Positions 42,207 to 52,690 of a stretch of 64,000 nucleotides of DNA are shown in pieces (positions within the stretch are counted from its first letter, which is position 1; each line of letters starts with the position of its first letter). This DNA is from an uncultured Nitrospirota bacterium (GTDB taxonomy: Bacteria > Nitrospirota > Nitrospiria > Nitrospirales > UBA8639), in the NCBI GenBank assembly GCA_937139405.1, contig CAKZPV010000003.1, forward strand, positions 186,001 to 250,000. Direction: 5' to 3'. The translations under genes and the position numbers were made by a program. The notes below the pieces were generated by a model that saw nothing but the letters and a program-made list of their open reading frames with translations, was not told the origin of the DNA and made no database searches.

Positions 42207-43238
42207 ATGATTGTCACGGTTGAATGGAAAGATAATCAGGTTCGTATTTTGGATCAAAGTCGGTTGCCCGAGGACGTCTGTTTTCTTGACTGTACAGATT
42301 ATGTTCAAGTTGCTGAGGCTATTCGAACATTACAAGTCCGTGGGGCACCAGCCATTGGAGTCACGGCTGCCTTAGGGATTGCGTTAGGTGCGAGACAATA
42401 TACTGAGTCCAGCCTTGATGGCTTCCAACGACATATGGAACAGGTATGTGACGTGCTCGCCGCGACGCGGCCTACTGCGGTTAATCTCTTTTGGGCCGTG
42501 GATCGCATGAAAGAGGCGTTGTCTGCAACTTCACATTCGAATGTGAATGTATATCAAGAGCGTTTGTTAGAGGAAGCGCTCGCAATACTTCAAGAAGATA
42601 TTCAGGTGAATCAGACGTTGGGGAAATATGGGGCGGTTATTATTCACGATGGGGATTGTATTCTCACGCATTGTAATGCTGGGGCATTGGCAACCGCAGG
42701 CTATGGGACTGCCTTAGGGGTCGTGAGGGCTGCGTGGGAAGAAGGTAAAAAGCTTCGTGTCTTTGCTGATGAGACCCGTCCAGTGCTTCAAGGTGCCCGT
42801 TTGACGGCCTGGGAACTGCAACAAGATGGAATTCCGGTCACATTGATTACCGATAATATGGCGGGAGCACTGATGCAGCAGCAGCGAGTCCAATGTTGTG
42901 TGGTAGGTGCGGATCGCATTGCTGCCAATGGAGATGTGGCTAATAAAATAGGAACCTATTCCGTTGCCGTGTTAGCCAAAGCCCATGGCATTCCTTTTTA
43001 TGTTGCTGCACCTCTATCGACAATTGATTTGCAAACGTTAAATGGAGCAGGTATTCCAATTGAAGAGAGAAATTCTTCAGAGGTGACACAGTTGCATGGA
43101 ACTCGAAGCATCGCACCTGCAGGAGTTTCAGTATGGAACCCCGCCTTTGATGTGACACCGGCAGATCTCATCACCGGAATTATTACCGAACGAGGCATCT
43201 TATCTCCTCATGAGTTGCCTATGAACATGCAATCATGA
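42207..43238 (+). CDS. mtnA: S-methyl-5-thioribose-1-phosphate isomerase
   Basis: [81 protein letters not shown]. Confidence 0.97.
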   Translation: MIVTVEWKDNQVRILDQSRLPEDVCFLDCTDYVQVAEAIRTLQVRGAPAIGVTAALGIALGARQYTESSLDGFQRHMEQVCDVLAATRPTAVNLFWAVDRMKEALSATSHSNVNVYQERLLEEALAILQEDIQVNQTLGKYGAVIIHDGDCILTHCNAGALATAGYGTALGVVRAAWEEGKKLRVFADETRPVLQGARLTAWELQQDGIPVTLITDNMAGALMQQQRVQCCVVGADRIAANGDVANKIGTYSVAVLAKAHGIPFYVAAPLSTIDLQTLNGAGIPIEERNSSEVTQLHGTRSIAPAGVSVWNPAFDVTPADLITGIITERGILSPHELPMNMQS

Positions 43239-43258
43239 AATTGAAATATTAATCAGGT

Positions 43259-45634
43259 TTAGAGAATTTGACTGAGGACTTTAGAGAGATCGAGGAGGTT
43301 GTAGGGTTTGGCAATGACACCAGAAAATCCAAATCGTTGAAAACGAGCCATCACTGGATCGTTCGAATAGCCACTTGAAACGATAACCGCGGCCTTCGGA
43401 TTCAACGTCTTAATCTGCCGAAGGGTTTCCTTGCCTCCCATCCCTCCAGGAATCGTGAGATCAAGAATGGTTGCGCTATATGGAGTCTCTGCTTGGAATG
43501 CCCGAGTGTAATACTCTATCGCCTGTGCTCCTTCATGCGCAAAATCGACTTCGAAGCCAAGGTGTTCCAGCATTTTACCCAGGACGTCTTGGATTTCTTC
43601 TTCATCGTCCATGACAAGAATCCGGCCCTTCCCGCAAATCAAATCCTCGTGAATTTCATCCTGGGTGGTTTCTGACATTGATGATGCGGGGAGATAGAGT
43701 GTAAAGCAGGCACCGTTTCCCAGTGTAGAAGAAGCCGTAATGTGGCCCTCGTGCCGTTTGATAATGGAATAGGTGGTCGCGAGTCCGAGTCCACTACCTT
43801 TTTGTTTGGTCGTAAAGTAGGGATCGAAAATTTTTAAGAGATGGTCCTGAGGAATACCAATACCTTGATCTGTCACGGTGACTCGAACATAGTTCCCGGG
43901 TTTAAGCGGAAGCTCGGAAGAGGAAGGGATTGAATCGTTATTCACGGAAACTTCAATCACGCCGCCTTCTAGCATGGCTTGCTCGGCATTGATGACAAGG
44001 TTCTGTAAGACTTGACTAATTTGGCCTTCATCAACCACAACTGCCCAAAGGTTTTCAGGGATGTGGAGATTGCAACGCACACTAGATCCCCGCAATGCAA
44101 ACTCTACGGTATCGCTAATAATAGAGGCGATTGAGGTGGTACTCTTGACTGGCGCCCCACCCTTAGCAAAGGTTAACAGTTGTTTCGTGAGATCTCGTGC
44201 TCTGAGGCAGGCCTTCTCTGCTGCATTCAACCGTTCGCTAACCGATATATTTGGTGATGCCTCCTTTGTTGCGATCATTTTGGCTAAACCAATGTTTGCA
44301 AAGACTGACGTCAAGATATTATTGAAATCATGAGCGATTCCTCCCGCCAACAATCCCACCGATTCAAGTTTGGTTGCTCGTAAGCGTTCTTCTTCTACTT
44401 GTTTTTGTTCCGTGATATCTCGAGTCACGATGACACCTTTTACGGTTCCCACACTTGTTCGAAATGGATGAATATGGCTTTCAAACCACCGCCACTCACC
44501 CTTTTTTGTTTGGATTCTGCATGTCATGTCAATTTCTTGAAGCGAGCCAATATTGGTATGAAATAATTCCACTAATGTTTCTCGCTCTTCAGGATAGACG
44601 AAGTCAAAAAAACTTTTTTCTAATACATCCACCGAGTCATATCCCAGTACTGCCTGGCAGTTTGGGCTGACATAATGGCACTCACCAAGGTTGCTAATTT
44701 CAATAATGAGATCATAGGCATTTTCCACGATGGCTCGATACCGTTGTTCGCTGTCTCGTAAGGCGTCTGCGGTTTTTTTGCGTTGAAGTTCGCTGGCAGC
44801 TCTGGCTGCAAATAATTGGACAATGGATTTTGCGACATGCGAATTGACTATCGGTTCTGGGCTTAGGACTAAAAGAACGCCGATGATTTGTCCGGTTTGG
44901 CCGCGTAGAGCATTGCCCATGTAGCTCGTGACCTGCCATGAAGAAAGGACCGACGTAGGGGCAAAGAGCGGTTGAGAGATGGTGTTCCATGCACAGTCCT
45001 TCACTTGTACAAGATCTTGAAACAGCGCCGAGGGTAGGGTCCAAGCGAAGTTTTCTCCATACATGCCATTTGCCCAAATGGCGACAGTTGTAGCCTGGAA
45101 ATGTGCTGGGTTTTCTACGTCCGCCAGGATCACGTAAGGGACATTGATGGCCTGGCTTAAGTCTTTGACCAATGTTCGCAAAAACGCAATACTTCCTGGT
45201 GAGGGATCGCTCTGTGCAATTTTTCTTAGAGCTTCTTCCATCCGCTTTTGGTCTGTTATATCTTTGACCACTGAAATGGCGCCCCATTGGATTCGATGAG
45301 AATCGAAGAGTGGATAGCAGGACACTAAAAAATCTCCAGACATGGCCGGGAAAGAAGTTTCGACGACAGCTGAAAGAGCGCCCGCTAACACGGTTTCCCA
45401 GGGCGGAGGATTTTGCGGAGTGACTTCCCCGTAATAGGGGAGTCGATAATGATGTCCCACGAGAGAGCCGAGATGCGGTTCGACTTGCTCCTGAATTGCT
45501 CGATTCGCCCATACAATGTTCCCAAGGTGGTCTAAGATCATGACGTGATCGGTTAATGCGTCAAACGCTTGTTCCCATTTTTCTGTTGTATCTGAATGGG
45601 TGAATTGGTTCATCTGTGCGAGCGTCTTATTCAT
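43259..45634 (-). CDS. PAS-domain hybrid histidine kinase with C-terminal receiver
   Basis: ESVGLLAGGIAHDFNNILTSVFANIGLAK; KGSGLGLATTYSIIKRHEGHI; ILVMDDEEEIQDVLGKML. Confidence 0.95.
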   Translation of the reverse strand: MNKTLAQMNQFTHSDTTEKWEQAFDALTDHVMILDHLGNIVWANRAIQEQVEPHLGSLVGHHYRLPYYGEVTPQNPPPWETVLAGALSAVVETSFPAMSGDFLVSCYPLFDSHRIQWGAISVVKDITDQKRMEEALRKIAQSDPSPGSIAFLRTLVKDLSQAINVPYVILADVENPAHFQATTVAIWANGMYGENFAWTLPSALFQDLVQVKDCAWNTISQPLFAPTSVLSSWQVTSYMGNALRGQTGQIIGVLLVLSPEPIVNSHVAKSIVQLFAARAASELQRKKTADALRDSEQRYRAIVENAYDLIIEISNLGECHYVSPNCQAVLGYDSVDVLEKSFFDFVYPEERETLVELFHTNIGSLQEIDMTCRIQTKKGEWRWFESHIHPFRTSVGTVKGVIVTRDITEQKQVEEERLRATKLESVGLLAGGIAHDFNNILTSVFANIGLAKMIATKEASPNISVSERLNAAEKACLRARDLTKQLLTFAKGGAPVKSTTSIASIISDTVEFALRGSSVRCNLHIPENLWAVVVDEGQISQVLQNLVINAEQAMLEGGVIEVSVNNDSIPSSSELPLKPGNYVRVTVTDQGIGIPQDHLLKIFDPYFTTKQKGSGLGLATTYSIIKRHEGHITASSTLGNGACFTLYLPASSMSETTQDEIHEDLICGKGRILVMDDEEEIQDVLGKMLEHLGFEVDFAHEGAQAIEYYTRAFQAETPYSATILDLTIPGGMGGKETLRQIKTLNPKAAVIVSSGYSNDPVMARFQRFGFSGVIAKPYNLLDLSKVLSQIL

Positions 45635-45678
45635 CGTCGAAATGAGTTGATAATTTTAAAAAGTAAGTCATGATCTTT

Positions 45679-46680
45679 TTACCAGACAACGTTAGCAAAT
45701 AAATCGGCTAATTGAGGGTCAAGGCTTTTCCCTGATTCCTGGCGTATATGTTCCCGGGCCTCTGGTACGGGCATCGCTTCTTGTCCTCCCTGGCCGGTGA
45801 CATAATTGTCAAACATGTTTGCTAACCCCACGATCCGAGCAGGGAAAGGGATCTGGTCCCCAGTTAATTTTTCGGGGAAACCTGACCCATCGAATTTTTC
45901 GTGATGAAATCGAATAATTTGTTCAACGGAAGGATGAAAAGGAATGCTGCTAATAAATTGTGCGCCAATCGTTGGATGGCATGTCATGAGTTCTTGGTCT
46001 TGATCTGACAGGGAATGATGGCCAGCAATGAGTCGATCGTGAATGCCGATTTTTCCAATATCGTGCAAATACGCTCCGAGGTGGATAGCTTCACGATCCT
46101 CTTGGTTCATTTGGAGATGTTCAGTTAATAATGAAGCATAAAAATTCACTCGATTTGCATGTTGTGCGAGTTCGGGGTGTTTCGCTCCTAAAAGCGTATC
46201 AATATTAGACATGGCTGTTTTGACATCAATACCGGAAGCCCAGAGATTTCCCATAGCCTGAAGAGCGTCCTGAAGAGAGGACAGGCGGTTACGCCGCTCT
46301 AGGGTTTTTTTGATGACTTCCAGCAACTCCGATACGTTAAACGGCTTAAGAATATAGGCTGCGACCCCATGTCGAATTGCGTCGATCGCTGATTGCAACG
46401 TTCCATACCCAGTAATGATCACCACATCGACATCATAGCCATTTTCGCGGATTTTCGAGAGCAGATCAGTTCCTGGTTGATCTGGCAGTTTGAGGTCAAG
46501 AGTGATTAAATCAATCGGATGGGTCGAAAGGATTTGCTCCGCAACTTCCGCACGATCAACGGTATAGAGATTGAAATAGGGGGAGAGGATAAGCTTTAAG
46601 GCTTCTCGGGGCCCTTGCTCGTCTTCAACAATTAAGATATTGGCTTGAGGAACGGTAGGGTCGGGGGATACTTGATTCAT
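45679..46680 (-). CDS. Response regulator with HD-GYP-type output domain
   Basis: ILIVEDEQGPREALKL receiver; LHDIGKIGIHDRL and HHEKFDGSGFPEKLTG. Confidence 0.93.
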   Translation of the reverse strand: MNQVSPDPTVPQANILIVEDEQGPREALKLILSPYFNLYTVDRAEVAEQILSTHPIDLITLDLKLPDQPGTDLLSKIRENGYDVDVVIITGYGTLQSAIDAIRHGVAAYILKPFNVSELLEVIKKTLERRNRLSSLQDALQAMGNLWASGIDVKTAMSNIDTLLGAKHPELAQHANRVNFYASLLTEHLQMNQEDREAIHLGAYLHDIGKIGIHDRLIAGHHSLSDQDQELMTCHPTIGAQFISSIPFHPSVEQIIRFHHEKFDGSGFPEKLTGDQIPFPARIVGLANMFDNYVTGQGGQEAMPVPEAREHIRQESGKSLDPQLADLFANVVW

Positions 46681-46895
46681 TCACAACTCCTTTTTCCAGA
46701 TAAGGCACCTCATGAAGACAGAAAAAATAAAAATCATTCAAGATGAGGGGAAAATATATATTCTGGAAAAGTTGGAAGAATGTCCCATTTAAAAAAGTAG
46801 TTTTAGGTATTGCTCAGCACCTCCTTAGTAGATCTAGAGAATTTCTGTTAGATAATTGCCCTAGGCGGATTTTGACATAATTATATCACAAAAGG

Positions 46896-47579
46896 CTATG
46901 GACGAGTTTCAGGCTGTAAATGAAAGGCTTTATTTTTTACCGAGAGATCTCGAAACAGTTGCTTGTATAAATCTTTGGCGACAAGGTTGATAAGGTGTTC
47001 CACATCTTTCGGGGAAAAAGCTGCGACACTATCCGACCCATTGGCACCGAGGACCATTCTGACTGTACTACCATCTACGGTATTCTTGGCCTCGAAGCGG
47101 ACCCTCATATCAACGGTAATGTCCGTAAACCCAAATCCACTTTTTGCATTGGCCTGCAGGGACAGTACGGTTCCCGTTAATGTCACAGCATCAGAGAGAT
47201 TGTCGCTTACTGGGCCAGTGGTACTTCGAGAAGCCCGCCATTGTTGCTGTTGAAGATATTCGATCGCCAGATCAGCCATACCTTTGCTGATATTGCCATC
47301 CCAAGCATTGAAATGGGTGACGCCTCCCCATAAATGCGTTCGCGAACCAAGTCGGTTTTGTTGGGGGCGAGCATCCTGGAATGGCTCAACGAGAATCGTC
47401 AGGTCATTTTCATGAACGGAGGTCGTGAGGGTAGAGTGGGACGCAAGAGCATGTGGTTCAAGATTGATGGTGTGCCCACCTCCTTGGCAGCCTACTAATA
47501 GGAGGCTACCGACTATACTTAACAAGAATTGTCTACAGGTGGCTGGTTTGTTCACGAATTGATCCTCCATAGCAGGCAA
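46896..47579 (-). CDS. Putative lipoprotein
   Basis: Lipobox-like SLLLVGCQGG; EPFQDARPQQNRLGSRTHLWGGVTHF. Confidence 0.7.
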   Translation of the reverse strand: MPAMEDQFVNKPATCRQFLLSIVGSLLLVGCQGGGHTINLEPHALASHSTLTTSVHENDLTILVEPFQDARPQQNRLGSRTHLWGGVTHFNAWDGNISKGMADLAIEYLQQQQWRASRSTTGPVSDNLSDAVTLTGTVLSLQANAKSGFGFTDITVDMRVRFEAKNTVDGSTVRMVLGANGSDSVAAFSPKDVEHLINLVAKDLYKQLFRDLSVKNKAFHLQPETRP

Positions 47580-47806
47580 CGAATGGAATTAAGTGTGTAT
47601 CGAGATATTCCCATAACCAGAGGGGGATTTCAAAAAAGGTCTTGAATGAGGGAATATGGCGGATTCTACCGGAAAAGGAGGGTGAATGAAAATATCAAAA
47701 TTAGTGAATAGTAAAAGGCAAGACATTATCTTGACTTTCTTCTAAATCCCTTGACACTATCCTCTCCCTACTTATTGTTCATGTCACAAATGAAAGATGT
47801 TGGCGT

Positions 47807-48181
47807 ATGTGGAAGCGGAACTTTTTATTTCGGGCTGAAGATGCGGTTCCATTAGAATACACAGAAAATGAGTTATTCCATGAAACAGACCCTGCGTTGG
47901 ATAGTTCGGGGTTACAGATGGATAAATATATTTCTGTGTGGTTGCAAGGCGATGGTGATGAGCAGGCGCCTACGGTCTATACCAATATGTATGTTCGGAC
48001 TGCGACGTTAGATCCTGTCAAAAAGGTCGGCTTTCTTCAACCGCTGCAAGGGCGCACCCACCAAATAAAAAGTATGTTGTCCGTAGAACAAAAACTGTAC
48101 CTTCGTGATTGGTTGTCGGGTACACATCCTCAAGCTTGGCAAGACGCTGACGAACATTTTCAGGCAATTTTCTCTGAATAG
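47807..48181 (+). CDS. Hypothetical protein
   Basis: 124-aa intact ORF upstream of a monooxygenase; no family recognised. Confidence 0.45.
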   Translation: MWKRNFLFRAEDAVPLEYTENELFHETDPALDSSGLQMDKYISVWLQGDGDEQAPTVYTNMYVRTATLDPVKKVGFLQPLQGRTHQIKSMLSVEQKLYLRDWLSGTHPQAWQDADEHFQAIFSE

Positions 48182-48262
48182 TCTTTCATAATTTTGAGTC
48201 GCCATCGCCAGGCATGAGTTTGTGCAGCACCTTCATAATAAGGCATTCCTTAATTTTTAATA

Positions 48263-49555
48263 ATGCGGCATTGTTTTGATATGGATTTAACAACAGAGGT
48301 TCTGATTGTCGGTGCTGGTGGTGGTGGCGCTGTTCTTGGGATTGCGTTGTCTAAAAAGGGTATTGGAAATCTTGTCTTGGAACAAGCTGGTGGACCTCCT
48401 CAAGGCCTTCGTGGAGAAATCCTTCAACCTAATGGCCAAATGTTGCTTCACAACTTAGGGTTGCTTGATAAGCTACCGCCAGAAGTATCGAAGCCCGTTA
48501 GATTTTTCCATTTTCTTAAGAGTGGAGGAGAACGTCTTTGTACGATTGATTATGAGATGTTGCCGGTTCCATTCAATCGTGCCCTGGTAATGTGGCCAAA
48601 TGTGGTTCATCACACCATCCTCGATTGTCTGCGACAAGAAAATCCTCATGGGCTTCAATTTAAAGCGACATTCAAGTCTTTTCTTCGTGAAGGACGTGAT
48701 ATTGTTGGTGTACAAGCTGAGATTGACGGAACGGCTGTTCAAATAGGAGCTCAAGTTGTGGTGGGAGCCGATGGTCCTTTTTCTCAAGTTCGTGAGGCCA
48801 TGGGCTTGCCTGCTTCCTTACATCGTTACAAGGATAGTTATTTGGTAGCAGCCCTGGATTCACCTGAGGACATGAATGAAGCCCAGTATTTTGTTGGACA
48901 GCAAACAATCTTGGGGTTGTTCCCTGCTCCCAATCAGAAGGTTTATGCCTTGTATATGGTGTCTTCGGATTCGCTGGCACAATTGAAAGCAGAAGGAGTG
49001 ATTTCTCTTCGCGAAAAATGGAAAACGATTGCGCCTAACCTTGCGACTATCTTTGATTCATTCGTGGATTGGACCCAGACGGCGTATATGGGCACTGGGC
49101 GCGTACGGGCAAAAACATGGGTGATGGATCGGGCTGTGGTGATGGGTGATGCCGCTCATGGTATGAATCCCCATGCGTCTCAAGGAAGAATGCAGGCTAT
49201 GGAGGATGCCATAGGCCTGGCCGATATTCTTGAACATTGTCATAAAGCACAGGATTGGTCCGCTCATGCATTGAAACCGTTTGAAACAGCCCGCCGGCCT
49301 CAGGTCACCATGTTACAACAGTTAGCCGATGAAGAAGTCTTTTTTTGGAATACGGGGAATCCCCTCCTTGGGATGTTACGAGATCGAGTCTTTCGGACAA
49401 TGGATTCCAATCGGCGCTTGCAATATCAGGTACTTTCCGCAACGGCCGGTTTGCGGACAACCGCCCCATTCGGATGGATGGATCGTTTCCAAGCTGCGGG
49501 ATTTTTACCTGACCCCAGGGCTGATCGAATTCCTGTTCATACACCACTGTCATAG
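48263..49555 (+). CDS. FAD-dependent monooxygenase (UbiH-like)
   Basis: TEVLIVGAGGGGAVLGIALSKKGIGNLVLEQ; VVGADGPFSQVREAMG; VVMGDAAHGMNPHASQGRMQAMEDAIGLADIL. Confidence 0.93.
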   Translation: MRHCFDMDLTTEVLIVGAGGGGAVLGIALSKKGIGNLVLEQAGGPPQGLRGEILQPNGQMLLHNLGLLDKLPPEVSKPVRFFHFLKSGGERLCTIDYEMLPVPFNRALVMWPNVVHHTILDCLRQENPHGLQFKATFKSFLREGRDIVGVQAEIDGTAVQIGAQVVVGADGPFSQVREAMGLPASLHRYKDSYLVAALDSPEDMNEAQYFVGQQTILGLFPAPNQKVYALYMVSSDSLAQLKAEGVISLREKWKTIAPNLATIFDSFVDWTQTAYMGTGRVRAKTWVMDRAVVMGDAAHGMNPHASQGRMQAMEDAIGLADILEHCHKAQDWSAHALKPFETARRPQVTMLQQLADEEVFFWNTGNPLLGMLRDRVFRTMDSNRRLQYQVLSATAGLRTTAPFGWMDRFQAAGFLPDPRADRIPVHTPLS

Positions 49556-49570
49556 AAAGTTTGTCGTATT

Positions 49571-50332
49571 ATGTCTGATTCTCCTTCCCAACGCGTAGAT
49601 CTTCCTGAGGATGTTCGTGATGTTCTCACTCGCTATGTTGAGCAAATTAATCAGGACTGGTCTGGGGATCTTGGAGGACTGATTCTTTTCGGGAGCGCGG
49701 CAAGAGGCGACTTTATTATGGGACGCTCGAATATCAATCTACTTTTGATTGTCCTGAATCTCTCTGTTGAAACGTTGCAGAAGGCTGGAAAACTTCATCA
49801 CCAATGGGGTAGACATCAGATCATTGCACCATTGGTTATGACAGAAGAGGAATTGAGCCGATCCCGAAGATTCTTTCCTTTGGAGTTTCTACAAATGACC
49901 CATTGCCATGTTCTTTTAGCGGGGCATAATCCGTTGGGCGAAGAGGCTATTGATGCGGATCGGCTTCGTTGGCAATGTGAACAAGAATTGATGACAAACT
50001 TTTTACGCATACGTCAACGATTTATTGAAGGAGAGGGTAGGACTGAAGCCATTCACGCATTACTGCTCCTTTCTATTACGGCTGTTCTACCAGTGATTCG
50101 TGGAATTCTGTATTCTTTGAATCAGCCATCAAAAGAAAAAGACAAAGAAATACTTGAAACTCTTCCAGTCACCTTACAATTTGATCCGACCATTTTCTTG
50201 GAAATTCTTTCTATCAAAAGAGGTCTCAGTAGTCCTGGGACTTTTGAATGGCCGAAAGCTTTTGAGCGGTATCTCCACAGTTTAGAGCTATTCATGAAAC
50301 GAATCCAAGAGATTCGTCATGGAGGTCGGTGA
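49571..50332 (+). CDS. Nucleotidyltransferase-domain protein
   Basis: DLGGLILFGSAARGDFIMGRSNINLLLIVLN (GSxxRG...). Confidence 0.8.
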   Translation: MSDSPSQRVDLPEDVRDVLTRYVEQINQDWSGDLGGLILFGSAARGDFIMGRSNINLLLIVLNLSVETLQKAGKLHHQWGRHQIIAPLVMTEEELSRSRRFFPLEFLQMTHCHVLLAGHNPLGEEAIDADRLRWQCEQELMTNFLRIRQRFIEGEGRTEAIHALLLLSITAVLPVIRGILYSLNQPSKEKDKEILETLPVTLQFDPTIFLEILSIKRGLSSPGTFEWPKAFERYLHSLELFMKRIQEIRHGGR

Positions 50333-51054
50333 TGCAAATGAGGTTGACTTGGATGACCATAAGTCTGTTCTTACTGATAGGGTCAGCATCTTGGGGGGGG
50401 GCACCGCAAGAACAAAGTCTGCCAACGCCATTAGGCTATGTCAGTGACTACGCTCAGGTACTGAATGAAGAATGGCAAGCACAAATTCGAGCTATTTGCA
50501 AAGATTTGGAAACAAATACGGCTGTTGAAATGATCGTGGTGACACGTGAAACCATCCAGCCCCTTCCTCATGCGCAGGATTATGCCTCTCGCTTGTATGA
50601 AGCTTGGAGGATTGGGACTGCGCAACAGGAACGGGGAATTCTGTTGCTCGTCGCGAAGCAAGAGCGTCAAGCCGTGGTTGTCGTGGGGAAAAGCCTTTTG
50701 CCGTTTATCACCCCTCAAGAATTGGATGAGCTTTCTTTGAAATTTCTGCAACCGATGTTTCATTCCGGAGAATATGGAGCCAATGTCTATCGATCAGTTC
50801 TTTCTTTAGCCTCGATTGCTGGAAAAGCTCCTGTTCCTCAAGAAAAGAGCCGACCCATACGATCAGGCGGATTTTGGATGAATCTCACTGCCGTATTCCT
50901 GATGATTTATGCATTGTGGCGATTTACTCGCCCAGAAAGACGCCATCCATTTCCTCGTTGGAAACGAGGCGAATATTGGGGGACAGGGCAGGGAGGCTTT
51001 GGCGGGAACTTTGGTGGATTTGGTGGAGGAACTGGTGGGCAGGATTTACGTTAA
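50329..51054 (+). CDS. TPM-domain (YgcG-like) membrane protein
   Basis: YVSDYAQVLNEEWQAQIRAICKDLETNTAVEMIVVT...WRIGTAQQERGILLLVAKQERQAVVVVGK, Gly-rich C-terminus. Confidence 0.93.
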   Translation: MMQMRLTWMTISLFLLIGSASWGGAPQEQSLPTPLGYVSDYAQVLNEEWQAQIRAICKDLETNTAVEMIVVTRETIQPLPHAQDYASRLYEAWRIGTAQQERGILLLVAKQERQAVVVVGKSLLPFITPQELDELSLKFLQPMFHSGEYGANVYRSVLSLASIAGKAPVPQEKSRPIRSGGFWMNLTAVFLMIYALWRFTRPERRHPFPRWKRGEYWGTGQGGFGGNFGGFGGGTGGQDLR

Positions 51055-51129
51055 TCGGAGTATCCTTTTGTTAAATTCTCAATGCACAATCTTTTCGCAG
51101 TATTCTCCATTTATCTCACATGAAAAGAA

Positions 51130-51165
51130 GTGAGGAAGCCAAGACGTTTTTTTCGGCTTCCTCAC
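51130..51165. terminator. Bidirectional terminator
   Basis: GTGAGGAAGCC ... GGCTTCCTCAC, 11-bp perfect stem between convergent genes. Confidence 0.85.
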
Positions 51166-51192
51166 CCTTGAACTCTTATCTTTTACCTAATG

Positions 51193-51867
51193 TTACAGCA
51201 TGTCGTGGTTTTCAAATGTAAGCGATCGCACGACGATTGCCCCCTCTTCTGAAGAGATAATACGACGGGTAGCTGGAAGGTCAGAATTCCCTACTCGGAT
51301 GTGTGTATCCCAAAAGCTGTCAACATTTTTCAAAGATCGATCTTTCGGATTGAAATAATACACCGTGTATCGAGTGGTGAGATGGTGTTGGTCCTGGGTG
51401 ATCGCACTATCTTCCACGTTGATGGTAAAGACGGCTTGTGGCATGCTCCGATTGATTTGGGTGATGCGGTTGTCTTTGATTCGATACCATGAACCCATGC
51501 TGTCTCCATGGATATTCACTCTCTGCCCCAGGGGATGCTTTTCTTCCCCACCTAACGTCAGGGTATATTTGCCATCAGACTCATCAAAATTCCTGGGACC
51601 TCGATGACCAGCGATCATACCTATCTGGTTTTGTGCCCACGTTTGAAGGTCTGCATCATCGATCACGACGGTGACGTCTCGTGGTCCTTTGACAGTCACG
51701 GTACCTTTCGTTTCTTTTCCATTCACATTTATGCGTAAGTCAGCTTGAAATCCTTTAAAGTCAGGCTGCCATCTGGCAGTCTTGGAAAAAGCCGCTTGAA
51801 GAAGGTCTCGAGCTTTTGGGTCATCTACGACGTCAGTACTTTCTTCTTGTCGGGTATACGTTTCCAT
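51193..51867 (-). CDS. DUF3386-like protein
   Basis: DPKARDLLQAAFSKTARWQPDFKGFQADLRINVNGKETKGTVTVKG...YYFNPKDRSLKNVDSFWDTHIRVGNSDLPATRRI. Confidence 0.8.
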   Translation of the reverse strand: METYTRQEESTDVVDDPKARDLLQAAFSKTARWQPDFKGFQADLRINVNGKETKGTVTVKGPRDVTVVIDDADLQTWAQNQIGMIAGHRGPRNFDESDGKYTLTLGGEEKHPLGQRVNIHGDSMGSWYRIKDNRITQINRSMPQAVFTINVEDSAITQDQHHLTTRYTVYYFNPKDRSLKNVDSFWDTHIRVGNSDLPATRRIISSEEGAIVVRSLTFENHDML

Positions 51868-52690
51868 AATGCATGCTCCTTGAGATTAATCGTGAAGATG
51901 AGAATGTGATTTTGAGGAAGAATTTGTATTCATTATAAGACACTCATTTGAGGTGAACAACTAGACATCATAGTTCTGGGCGATTCTTCTAAGAAGTAGG
52001 ATTGCTTTTGCTTAAATTGCTAAAAAAGCTTGTATGAGCTTGCGACTAGAGGTGAGAGTTTATTGAAGGCCTCATTCCCTTCTGCTACTTCTTGTAGGCG
52101 AAATCCTGACACAGCTTCTAGGCAACATTTCTTACAAATTTCTTTAGAAATTGACGCCGTGTGCTCCTGCTGTTGATTCTCTTAGGAGGAATTCTTTTCA
52201 ATTTTTCCATTGAGCCTTTTCCAAATATCGTTTGACGTGAGATCACAAGTTGGATTGTTGAACGTGAAAAATGAATTGTTCTTGAAGGTTTCTACATACA
52301 CTGTAGGCCTAGTTTTTTCAATTCATTAAAAAATATGTGCATAAACTTTGAATTTATTGATATTTTTGTTTGGCAGATATCTTGCTTTATCTATGTTGAT
52401 ATATATGAATGTTCAATACTGCTCATCCCCAATATAATAATTTTTTTGCATTAACAGTATTTTCTTAGCTGTGTTTCATCTCTTTACGCGTTATTTTAAT
52501 GTGAAGTTCATTTTTCTTCTTTCTTCATTCAGGCTCTCCCCCCAAAGAAGTTCCGACCTTATATTTTTTATCTAATTCAGGCTTTTCATTACAGAATTTC
52601 TGATCTCAATTTCTTCTTGGTCGAGGTTTTCAAGAAGAATTTTGTCCCTTGCTTGAGGATTTTAGAAATTGAAGTTTCGATTAAAACGAC

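Noticed and set aside
41781-42308. 175-aa minus-strand ORF
   Set aside because: Mostly antisense to the AsmA-like and mtnA genes.
44712-45512. 266-aa minus-strand ORF
   Set aside because: Alternate-frame shadow of the sensor kinase gene, Arg/Ser-rich.
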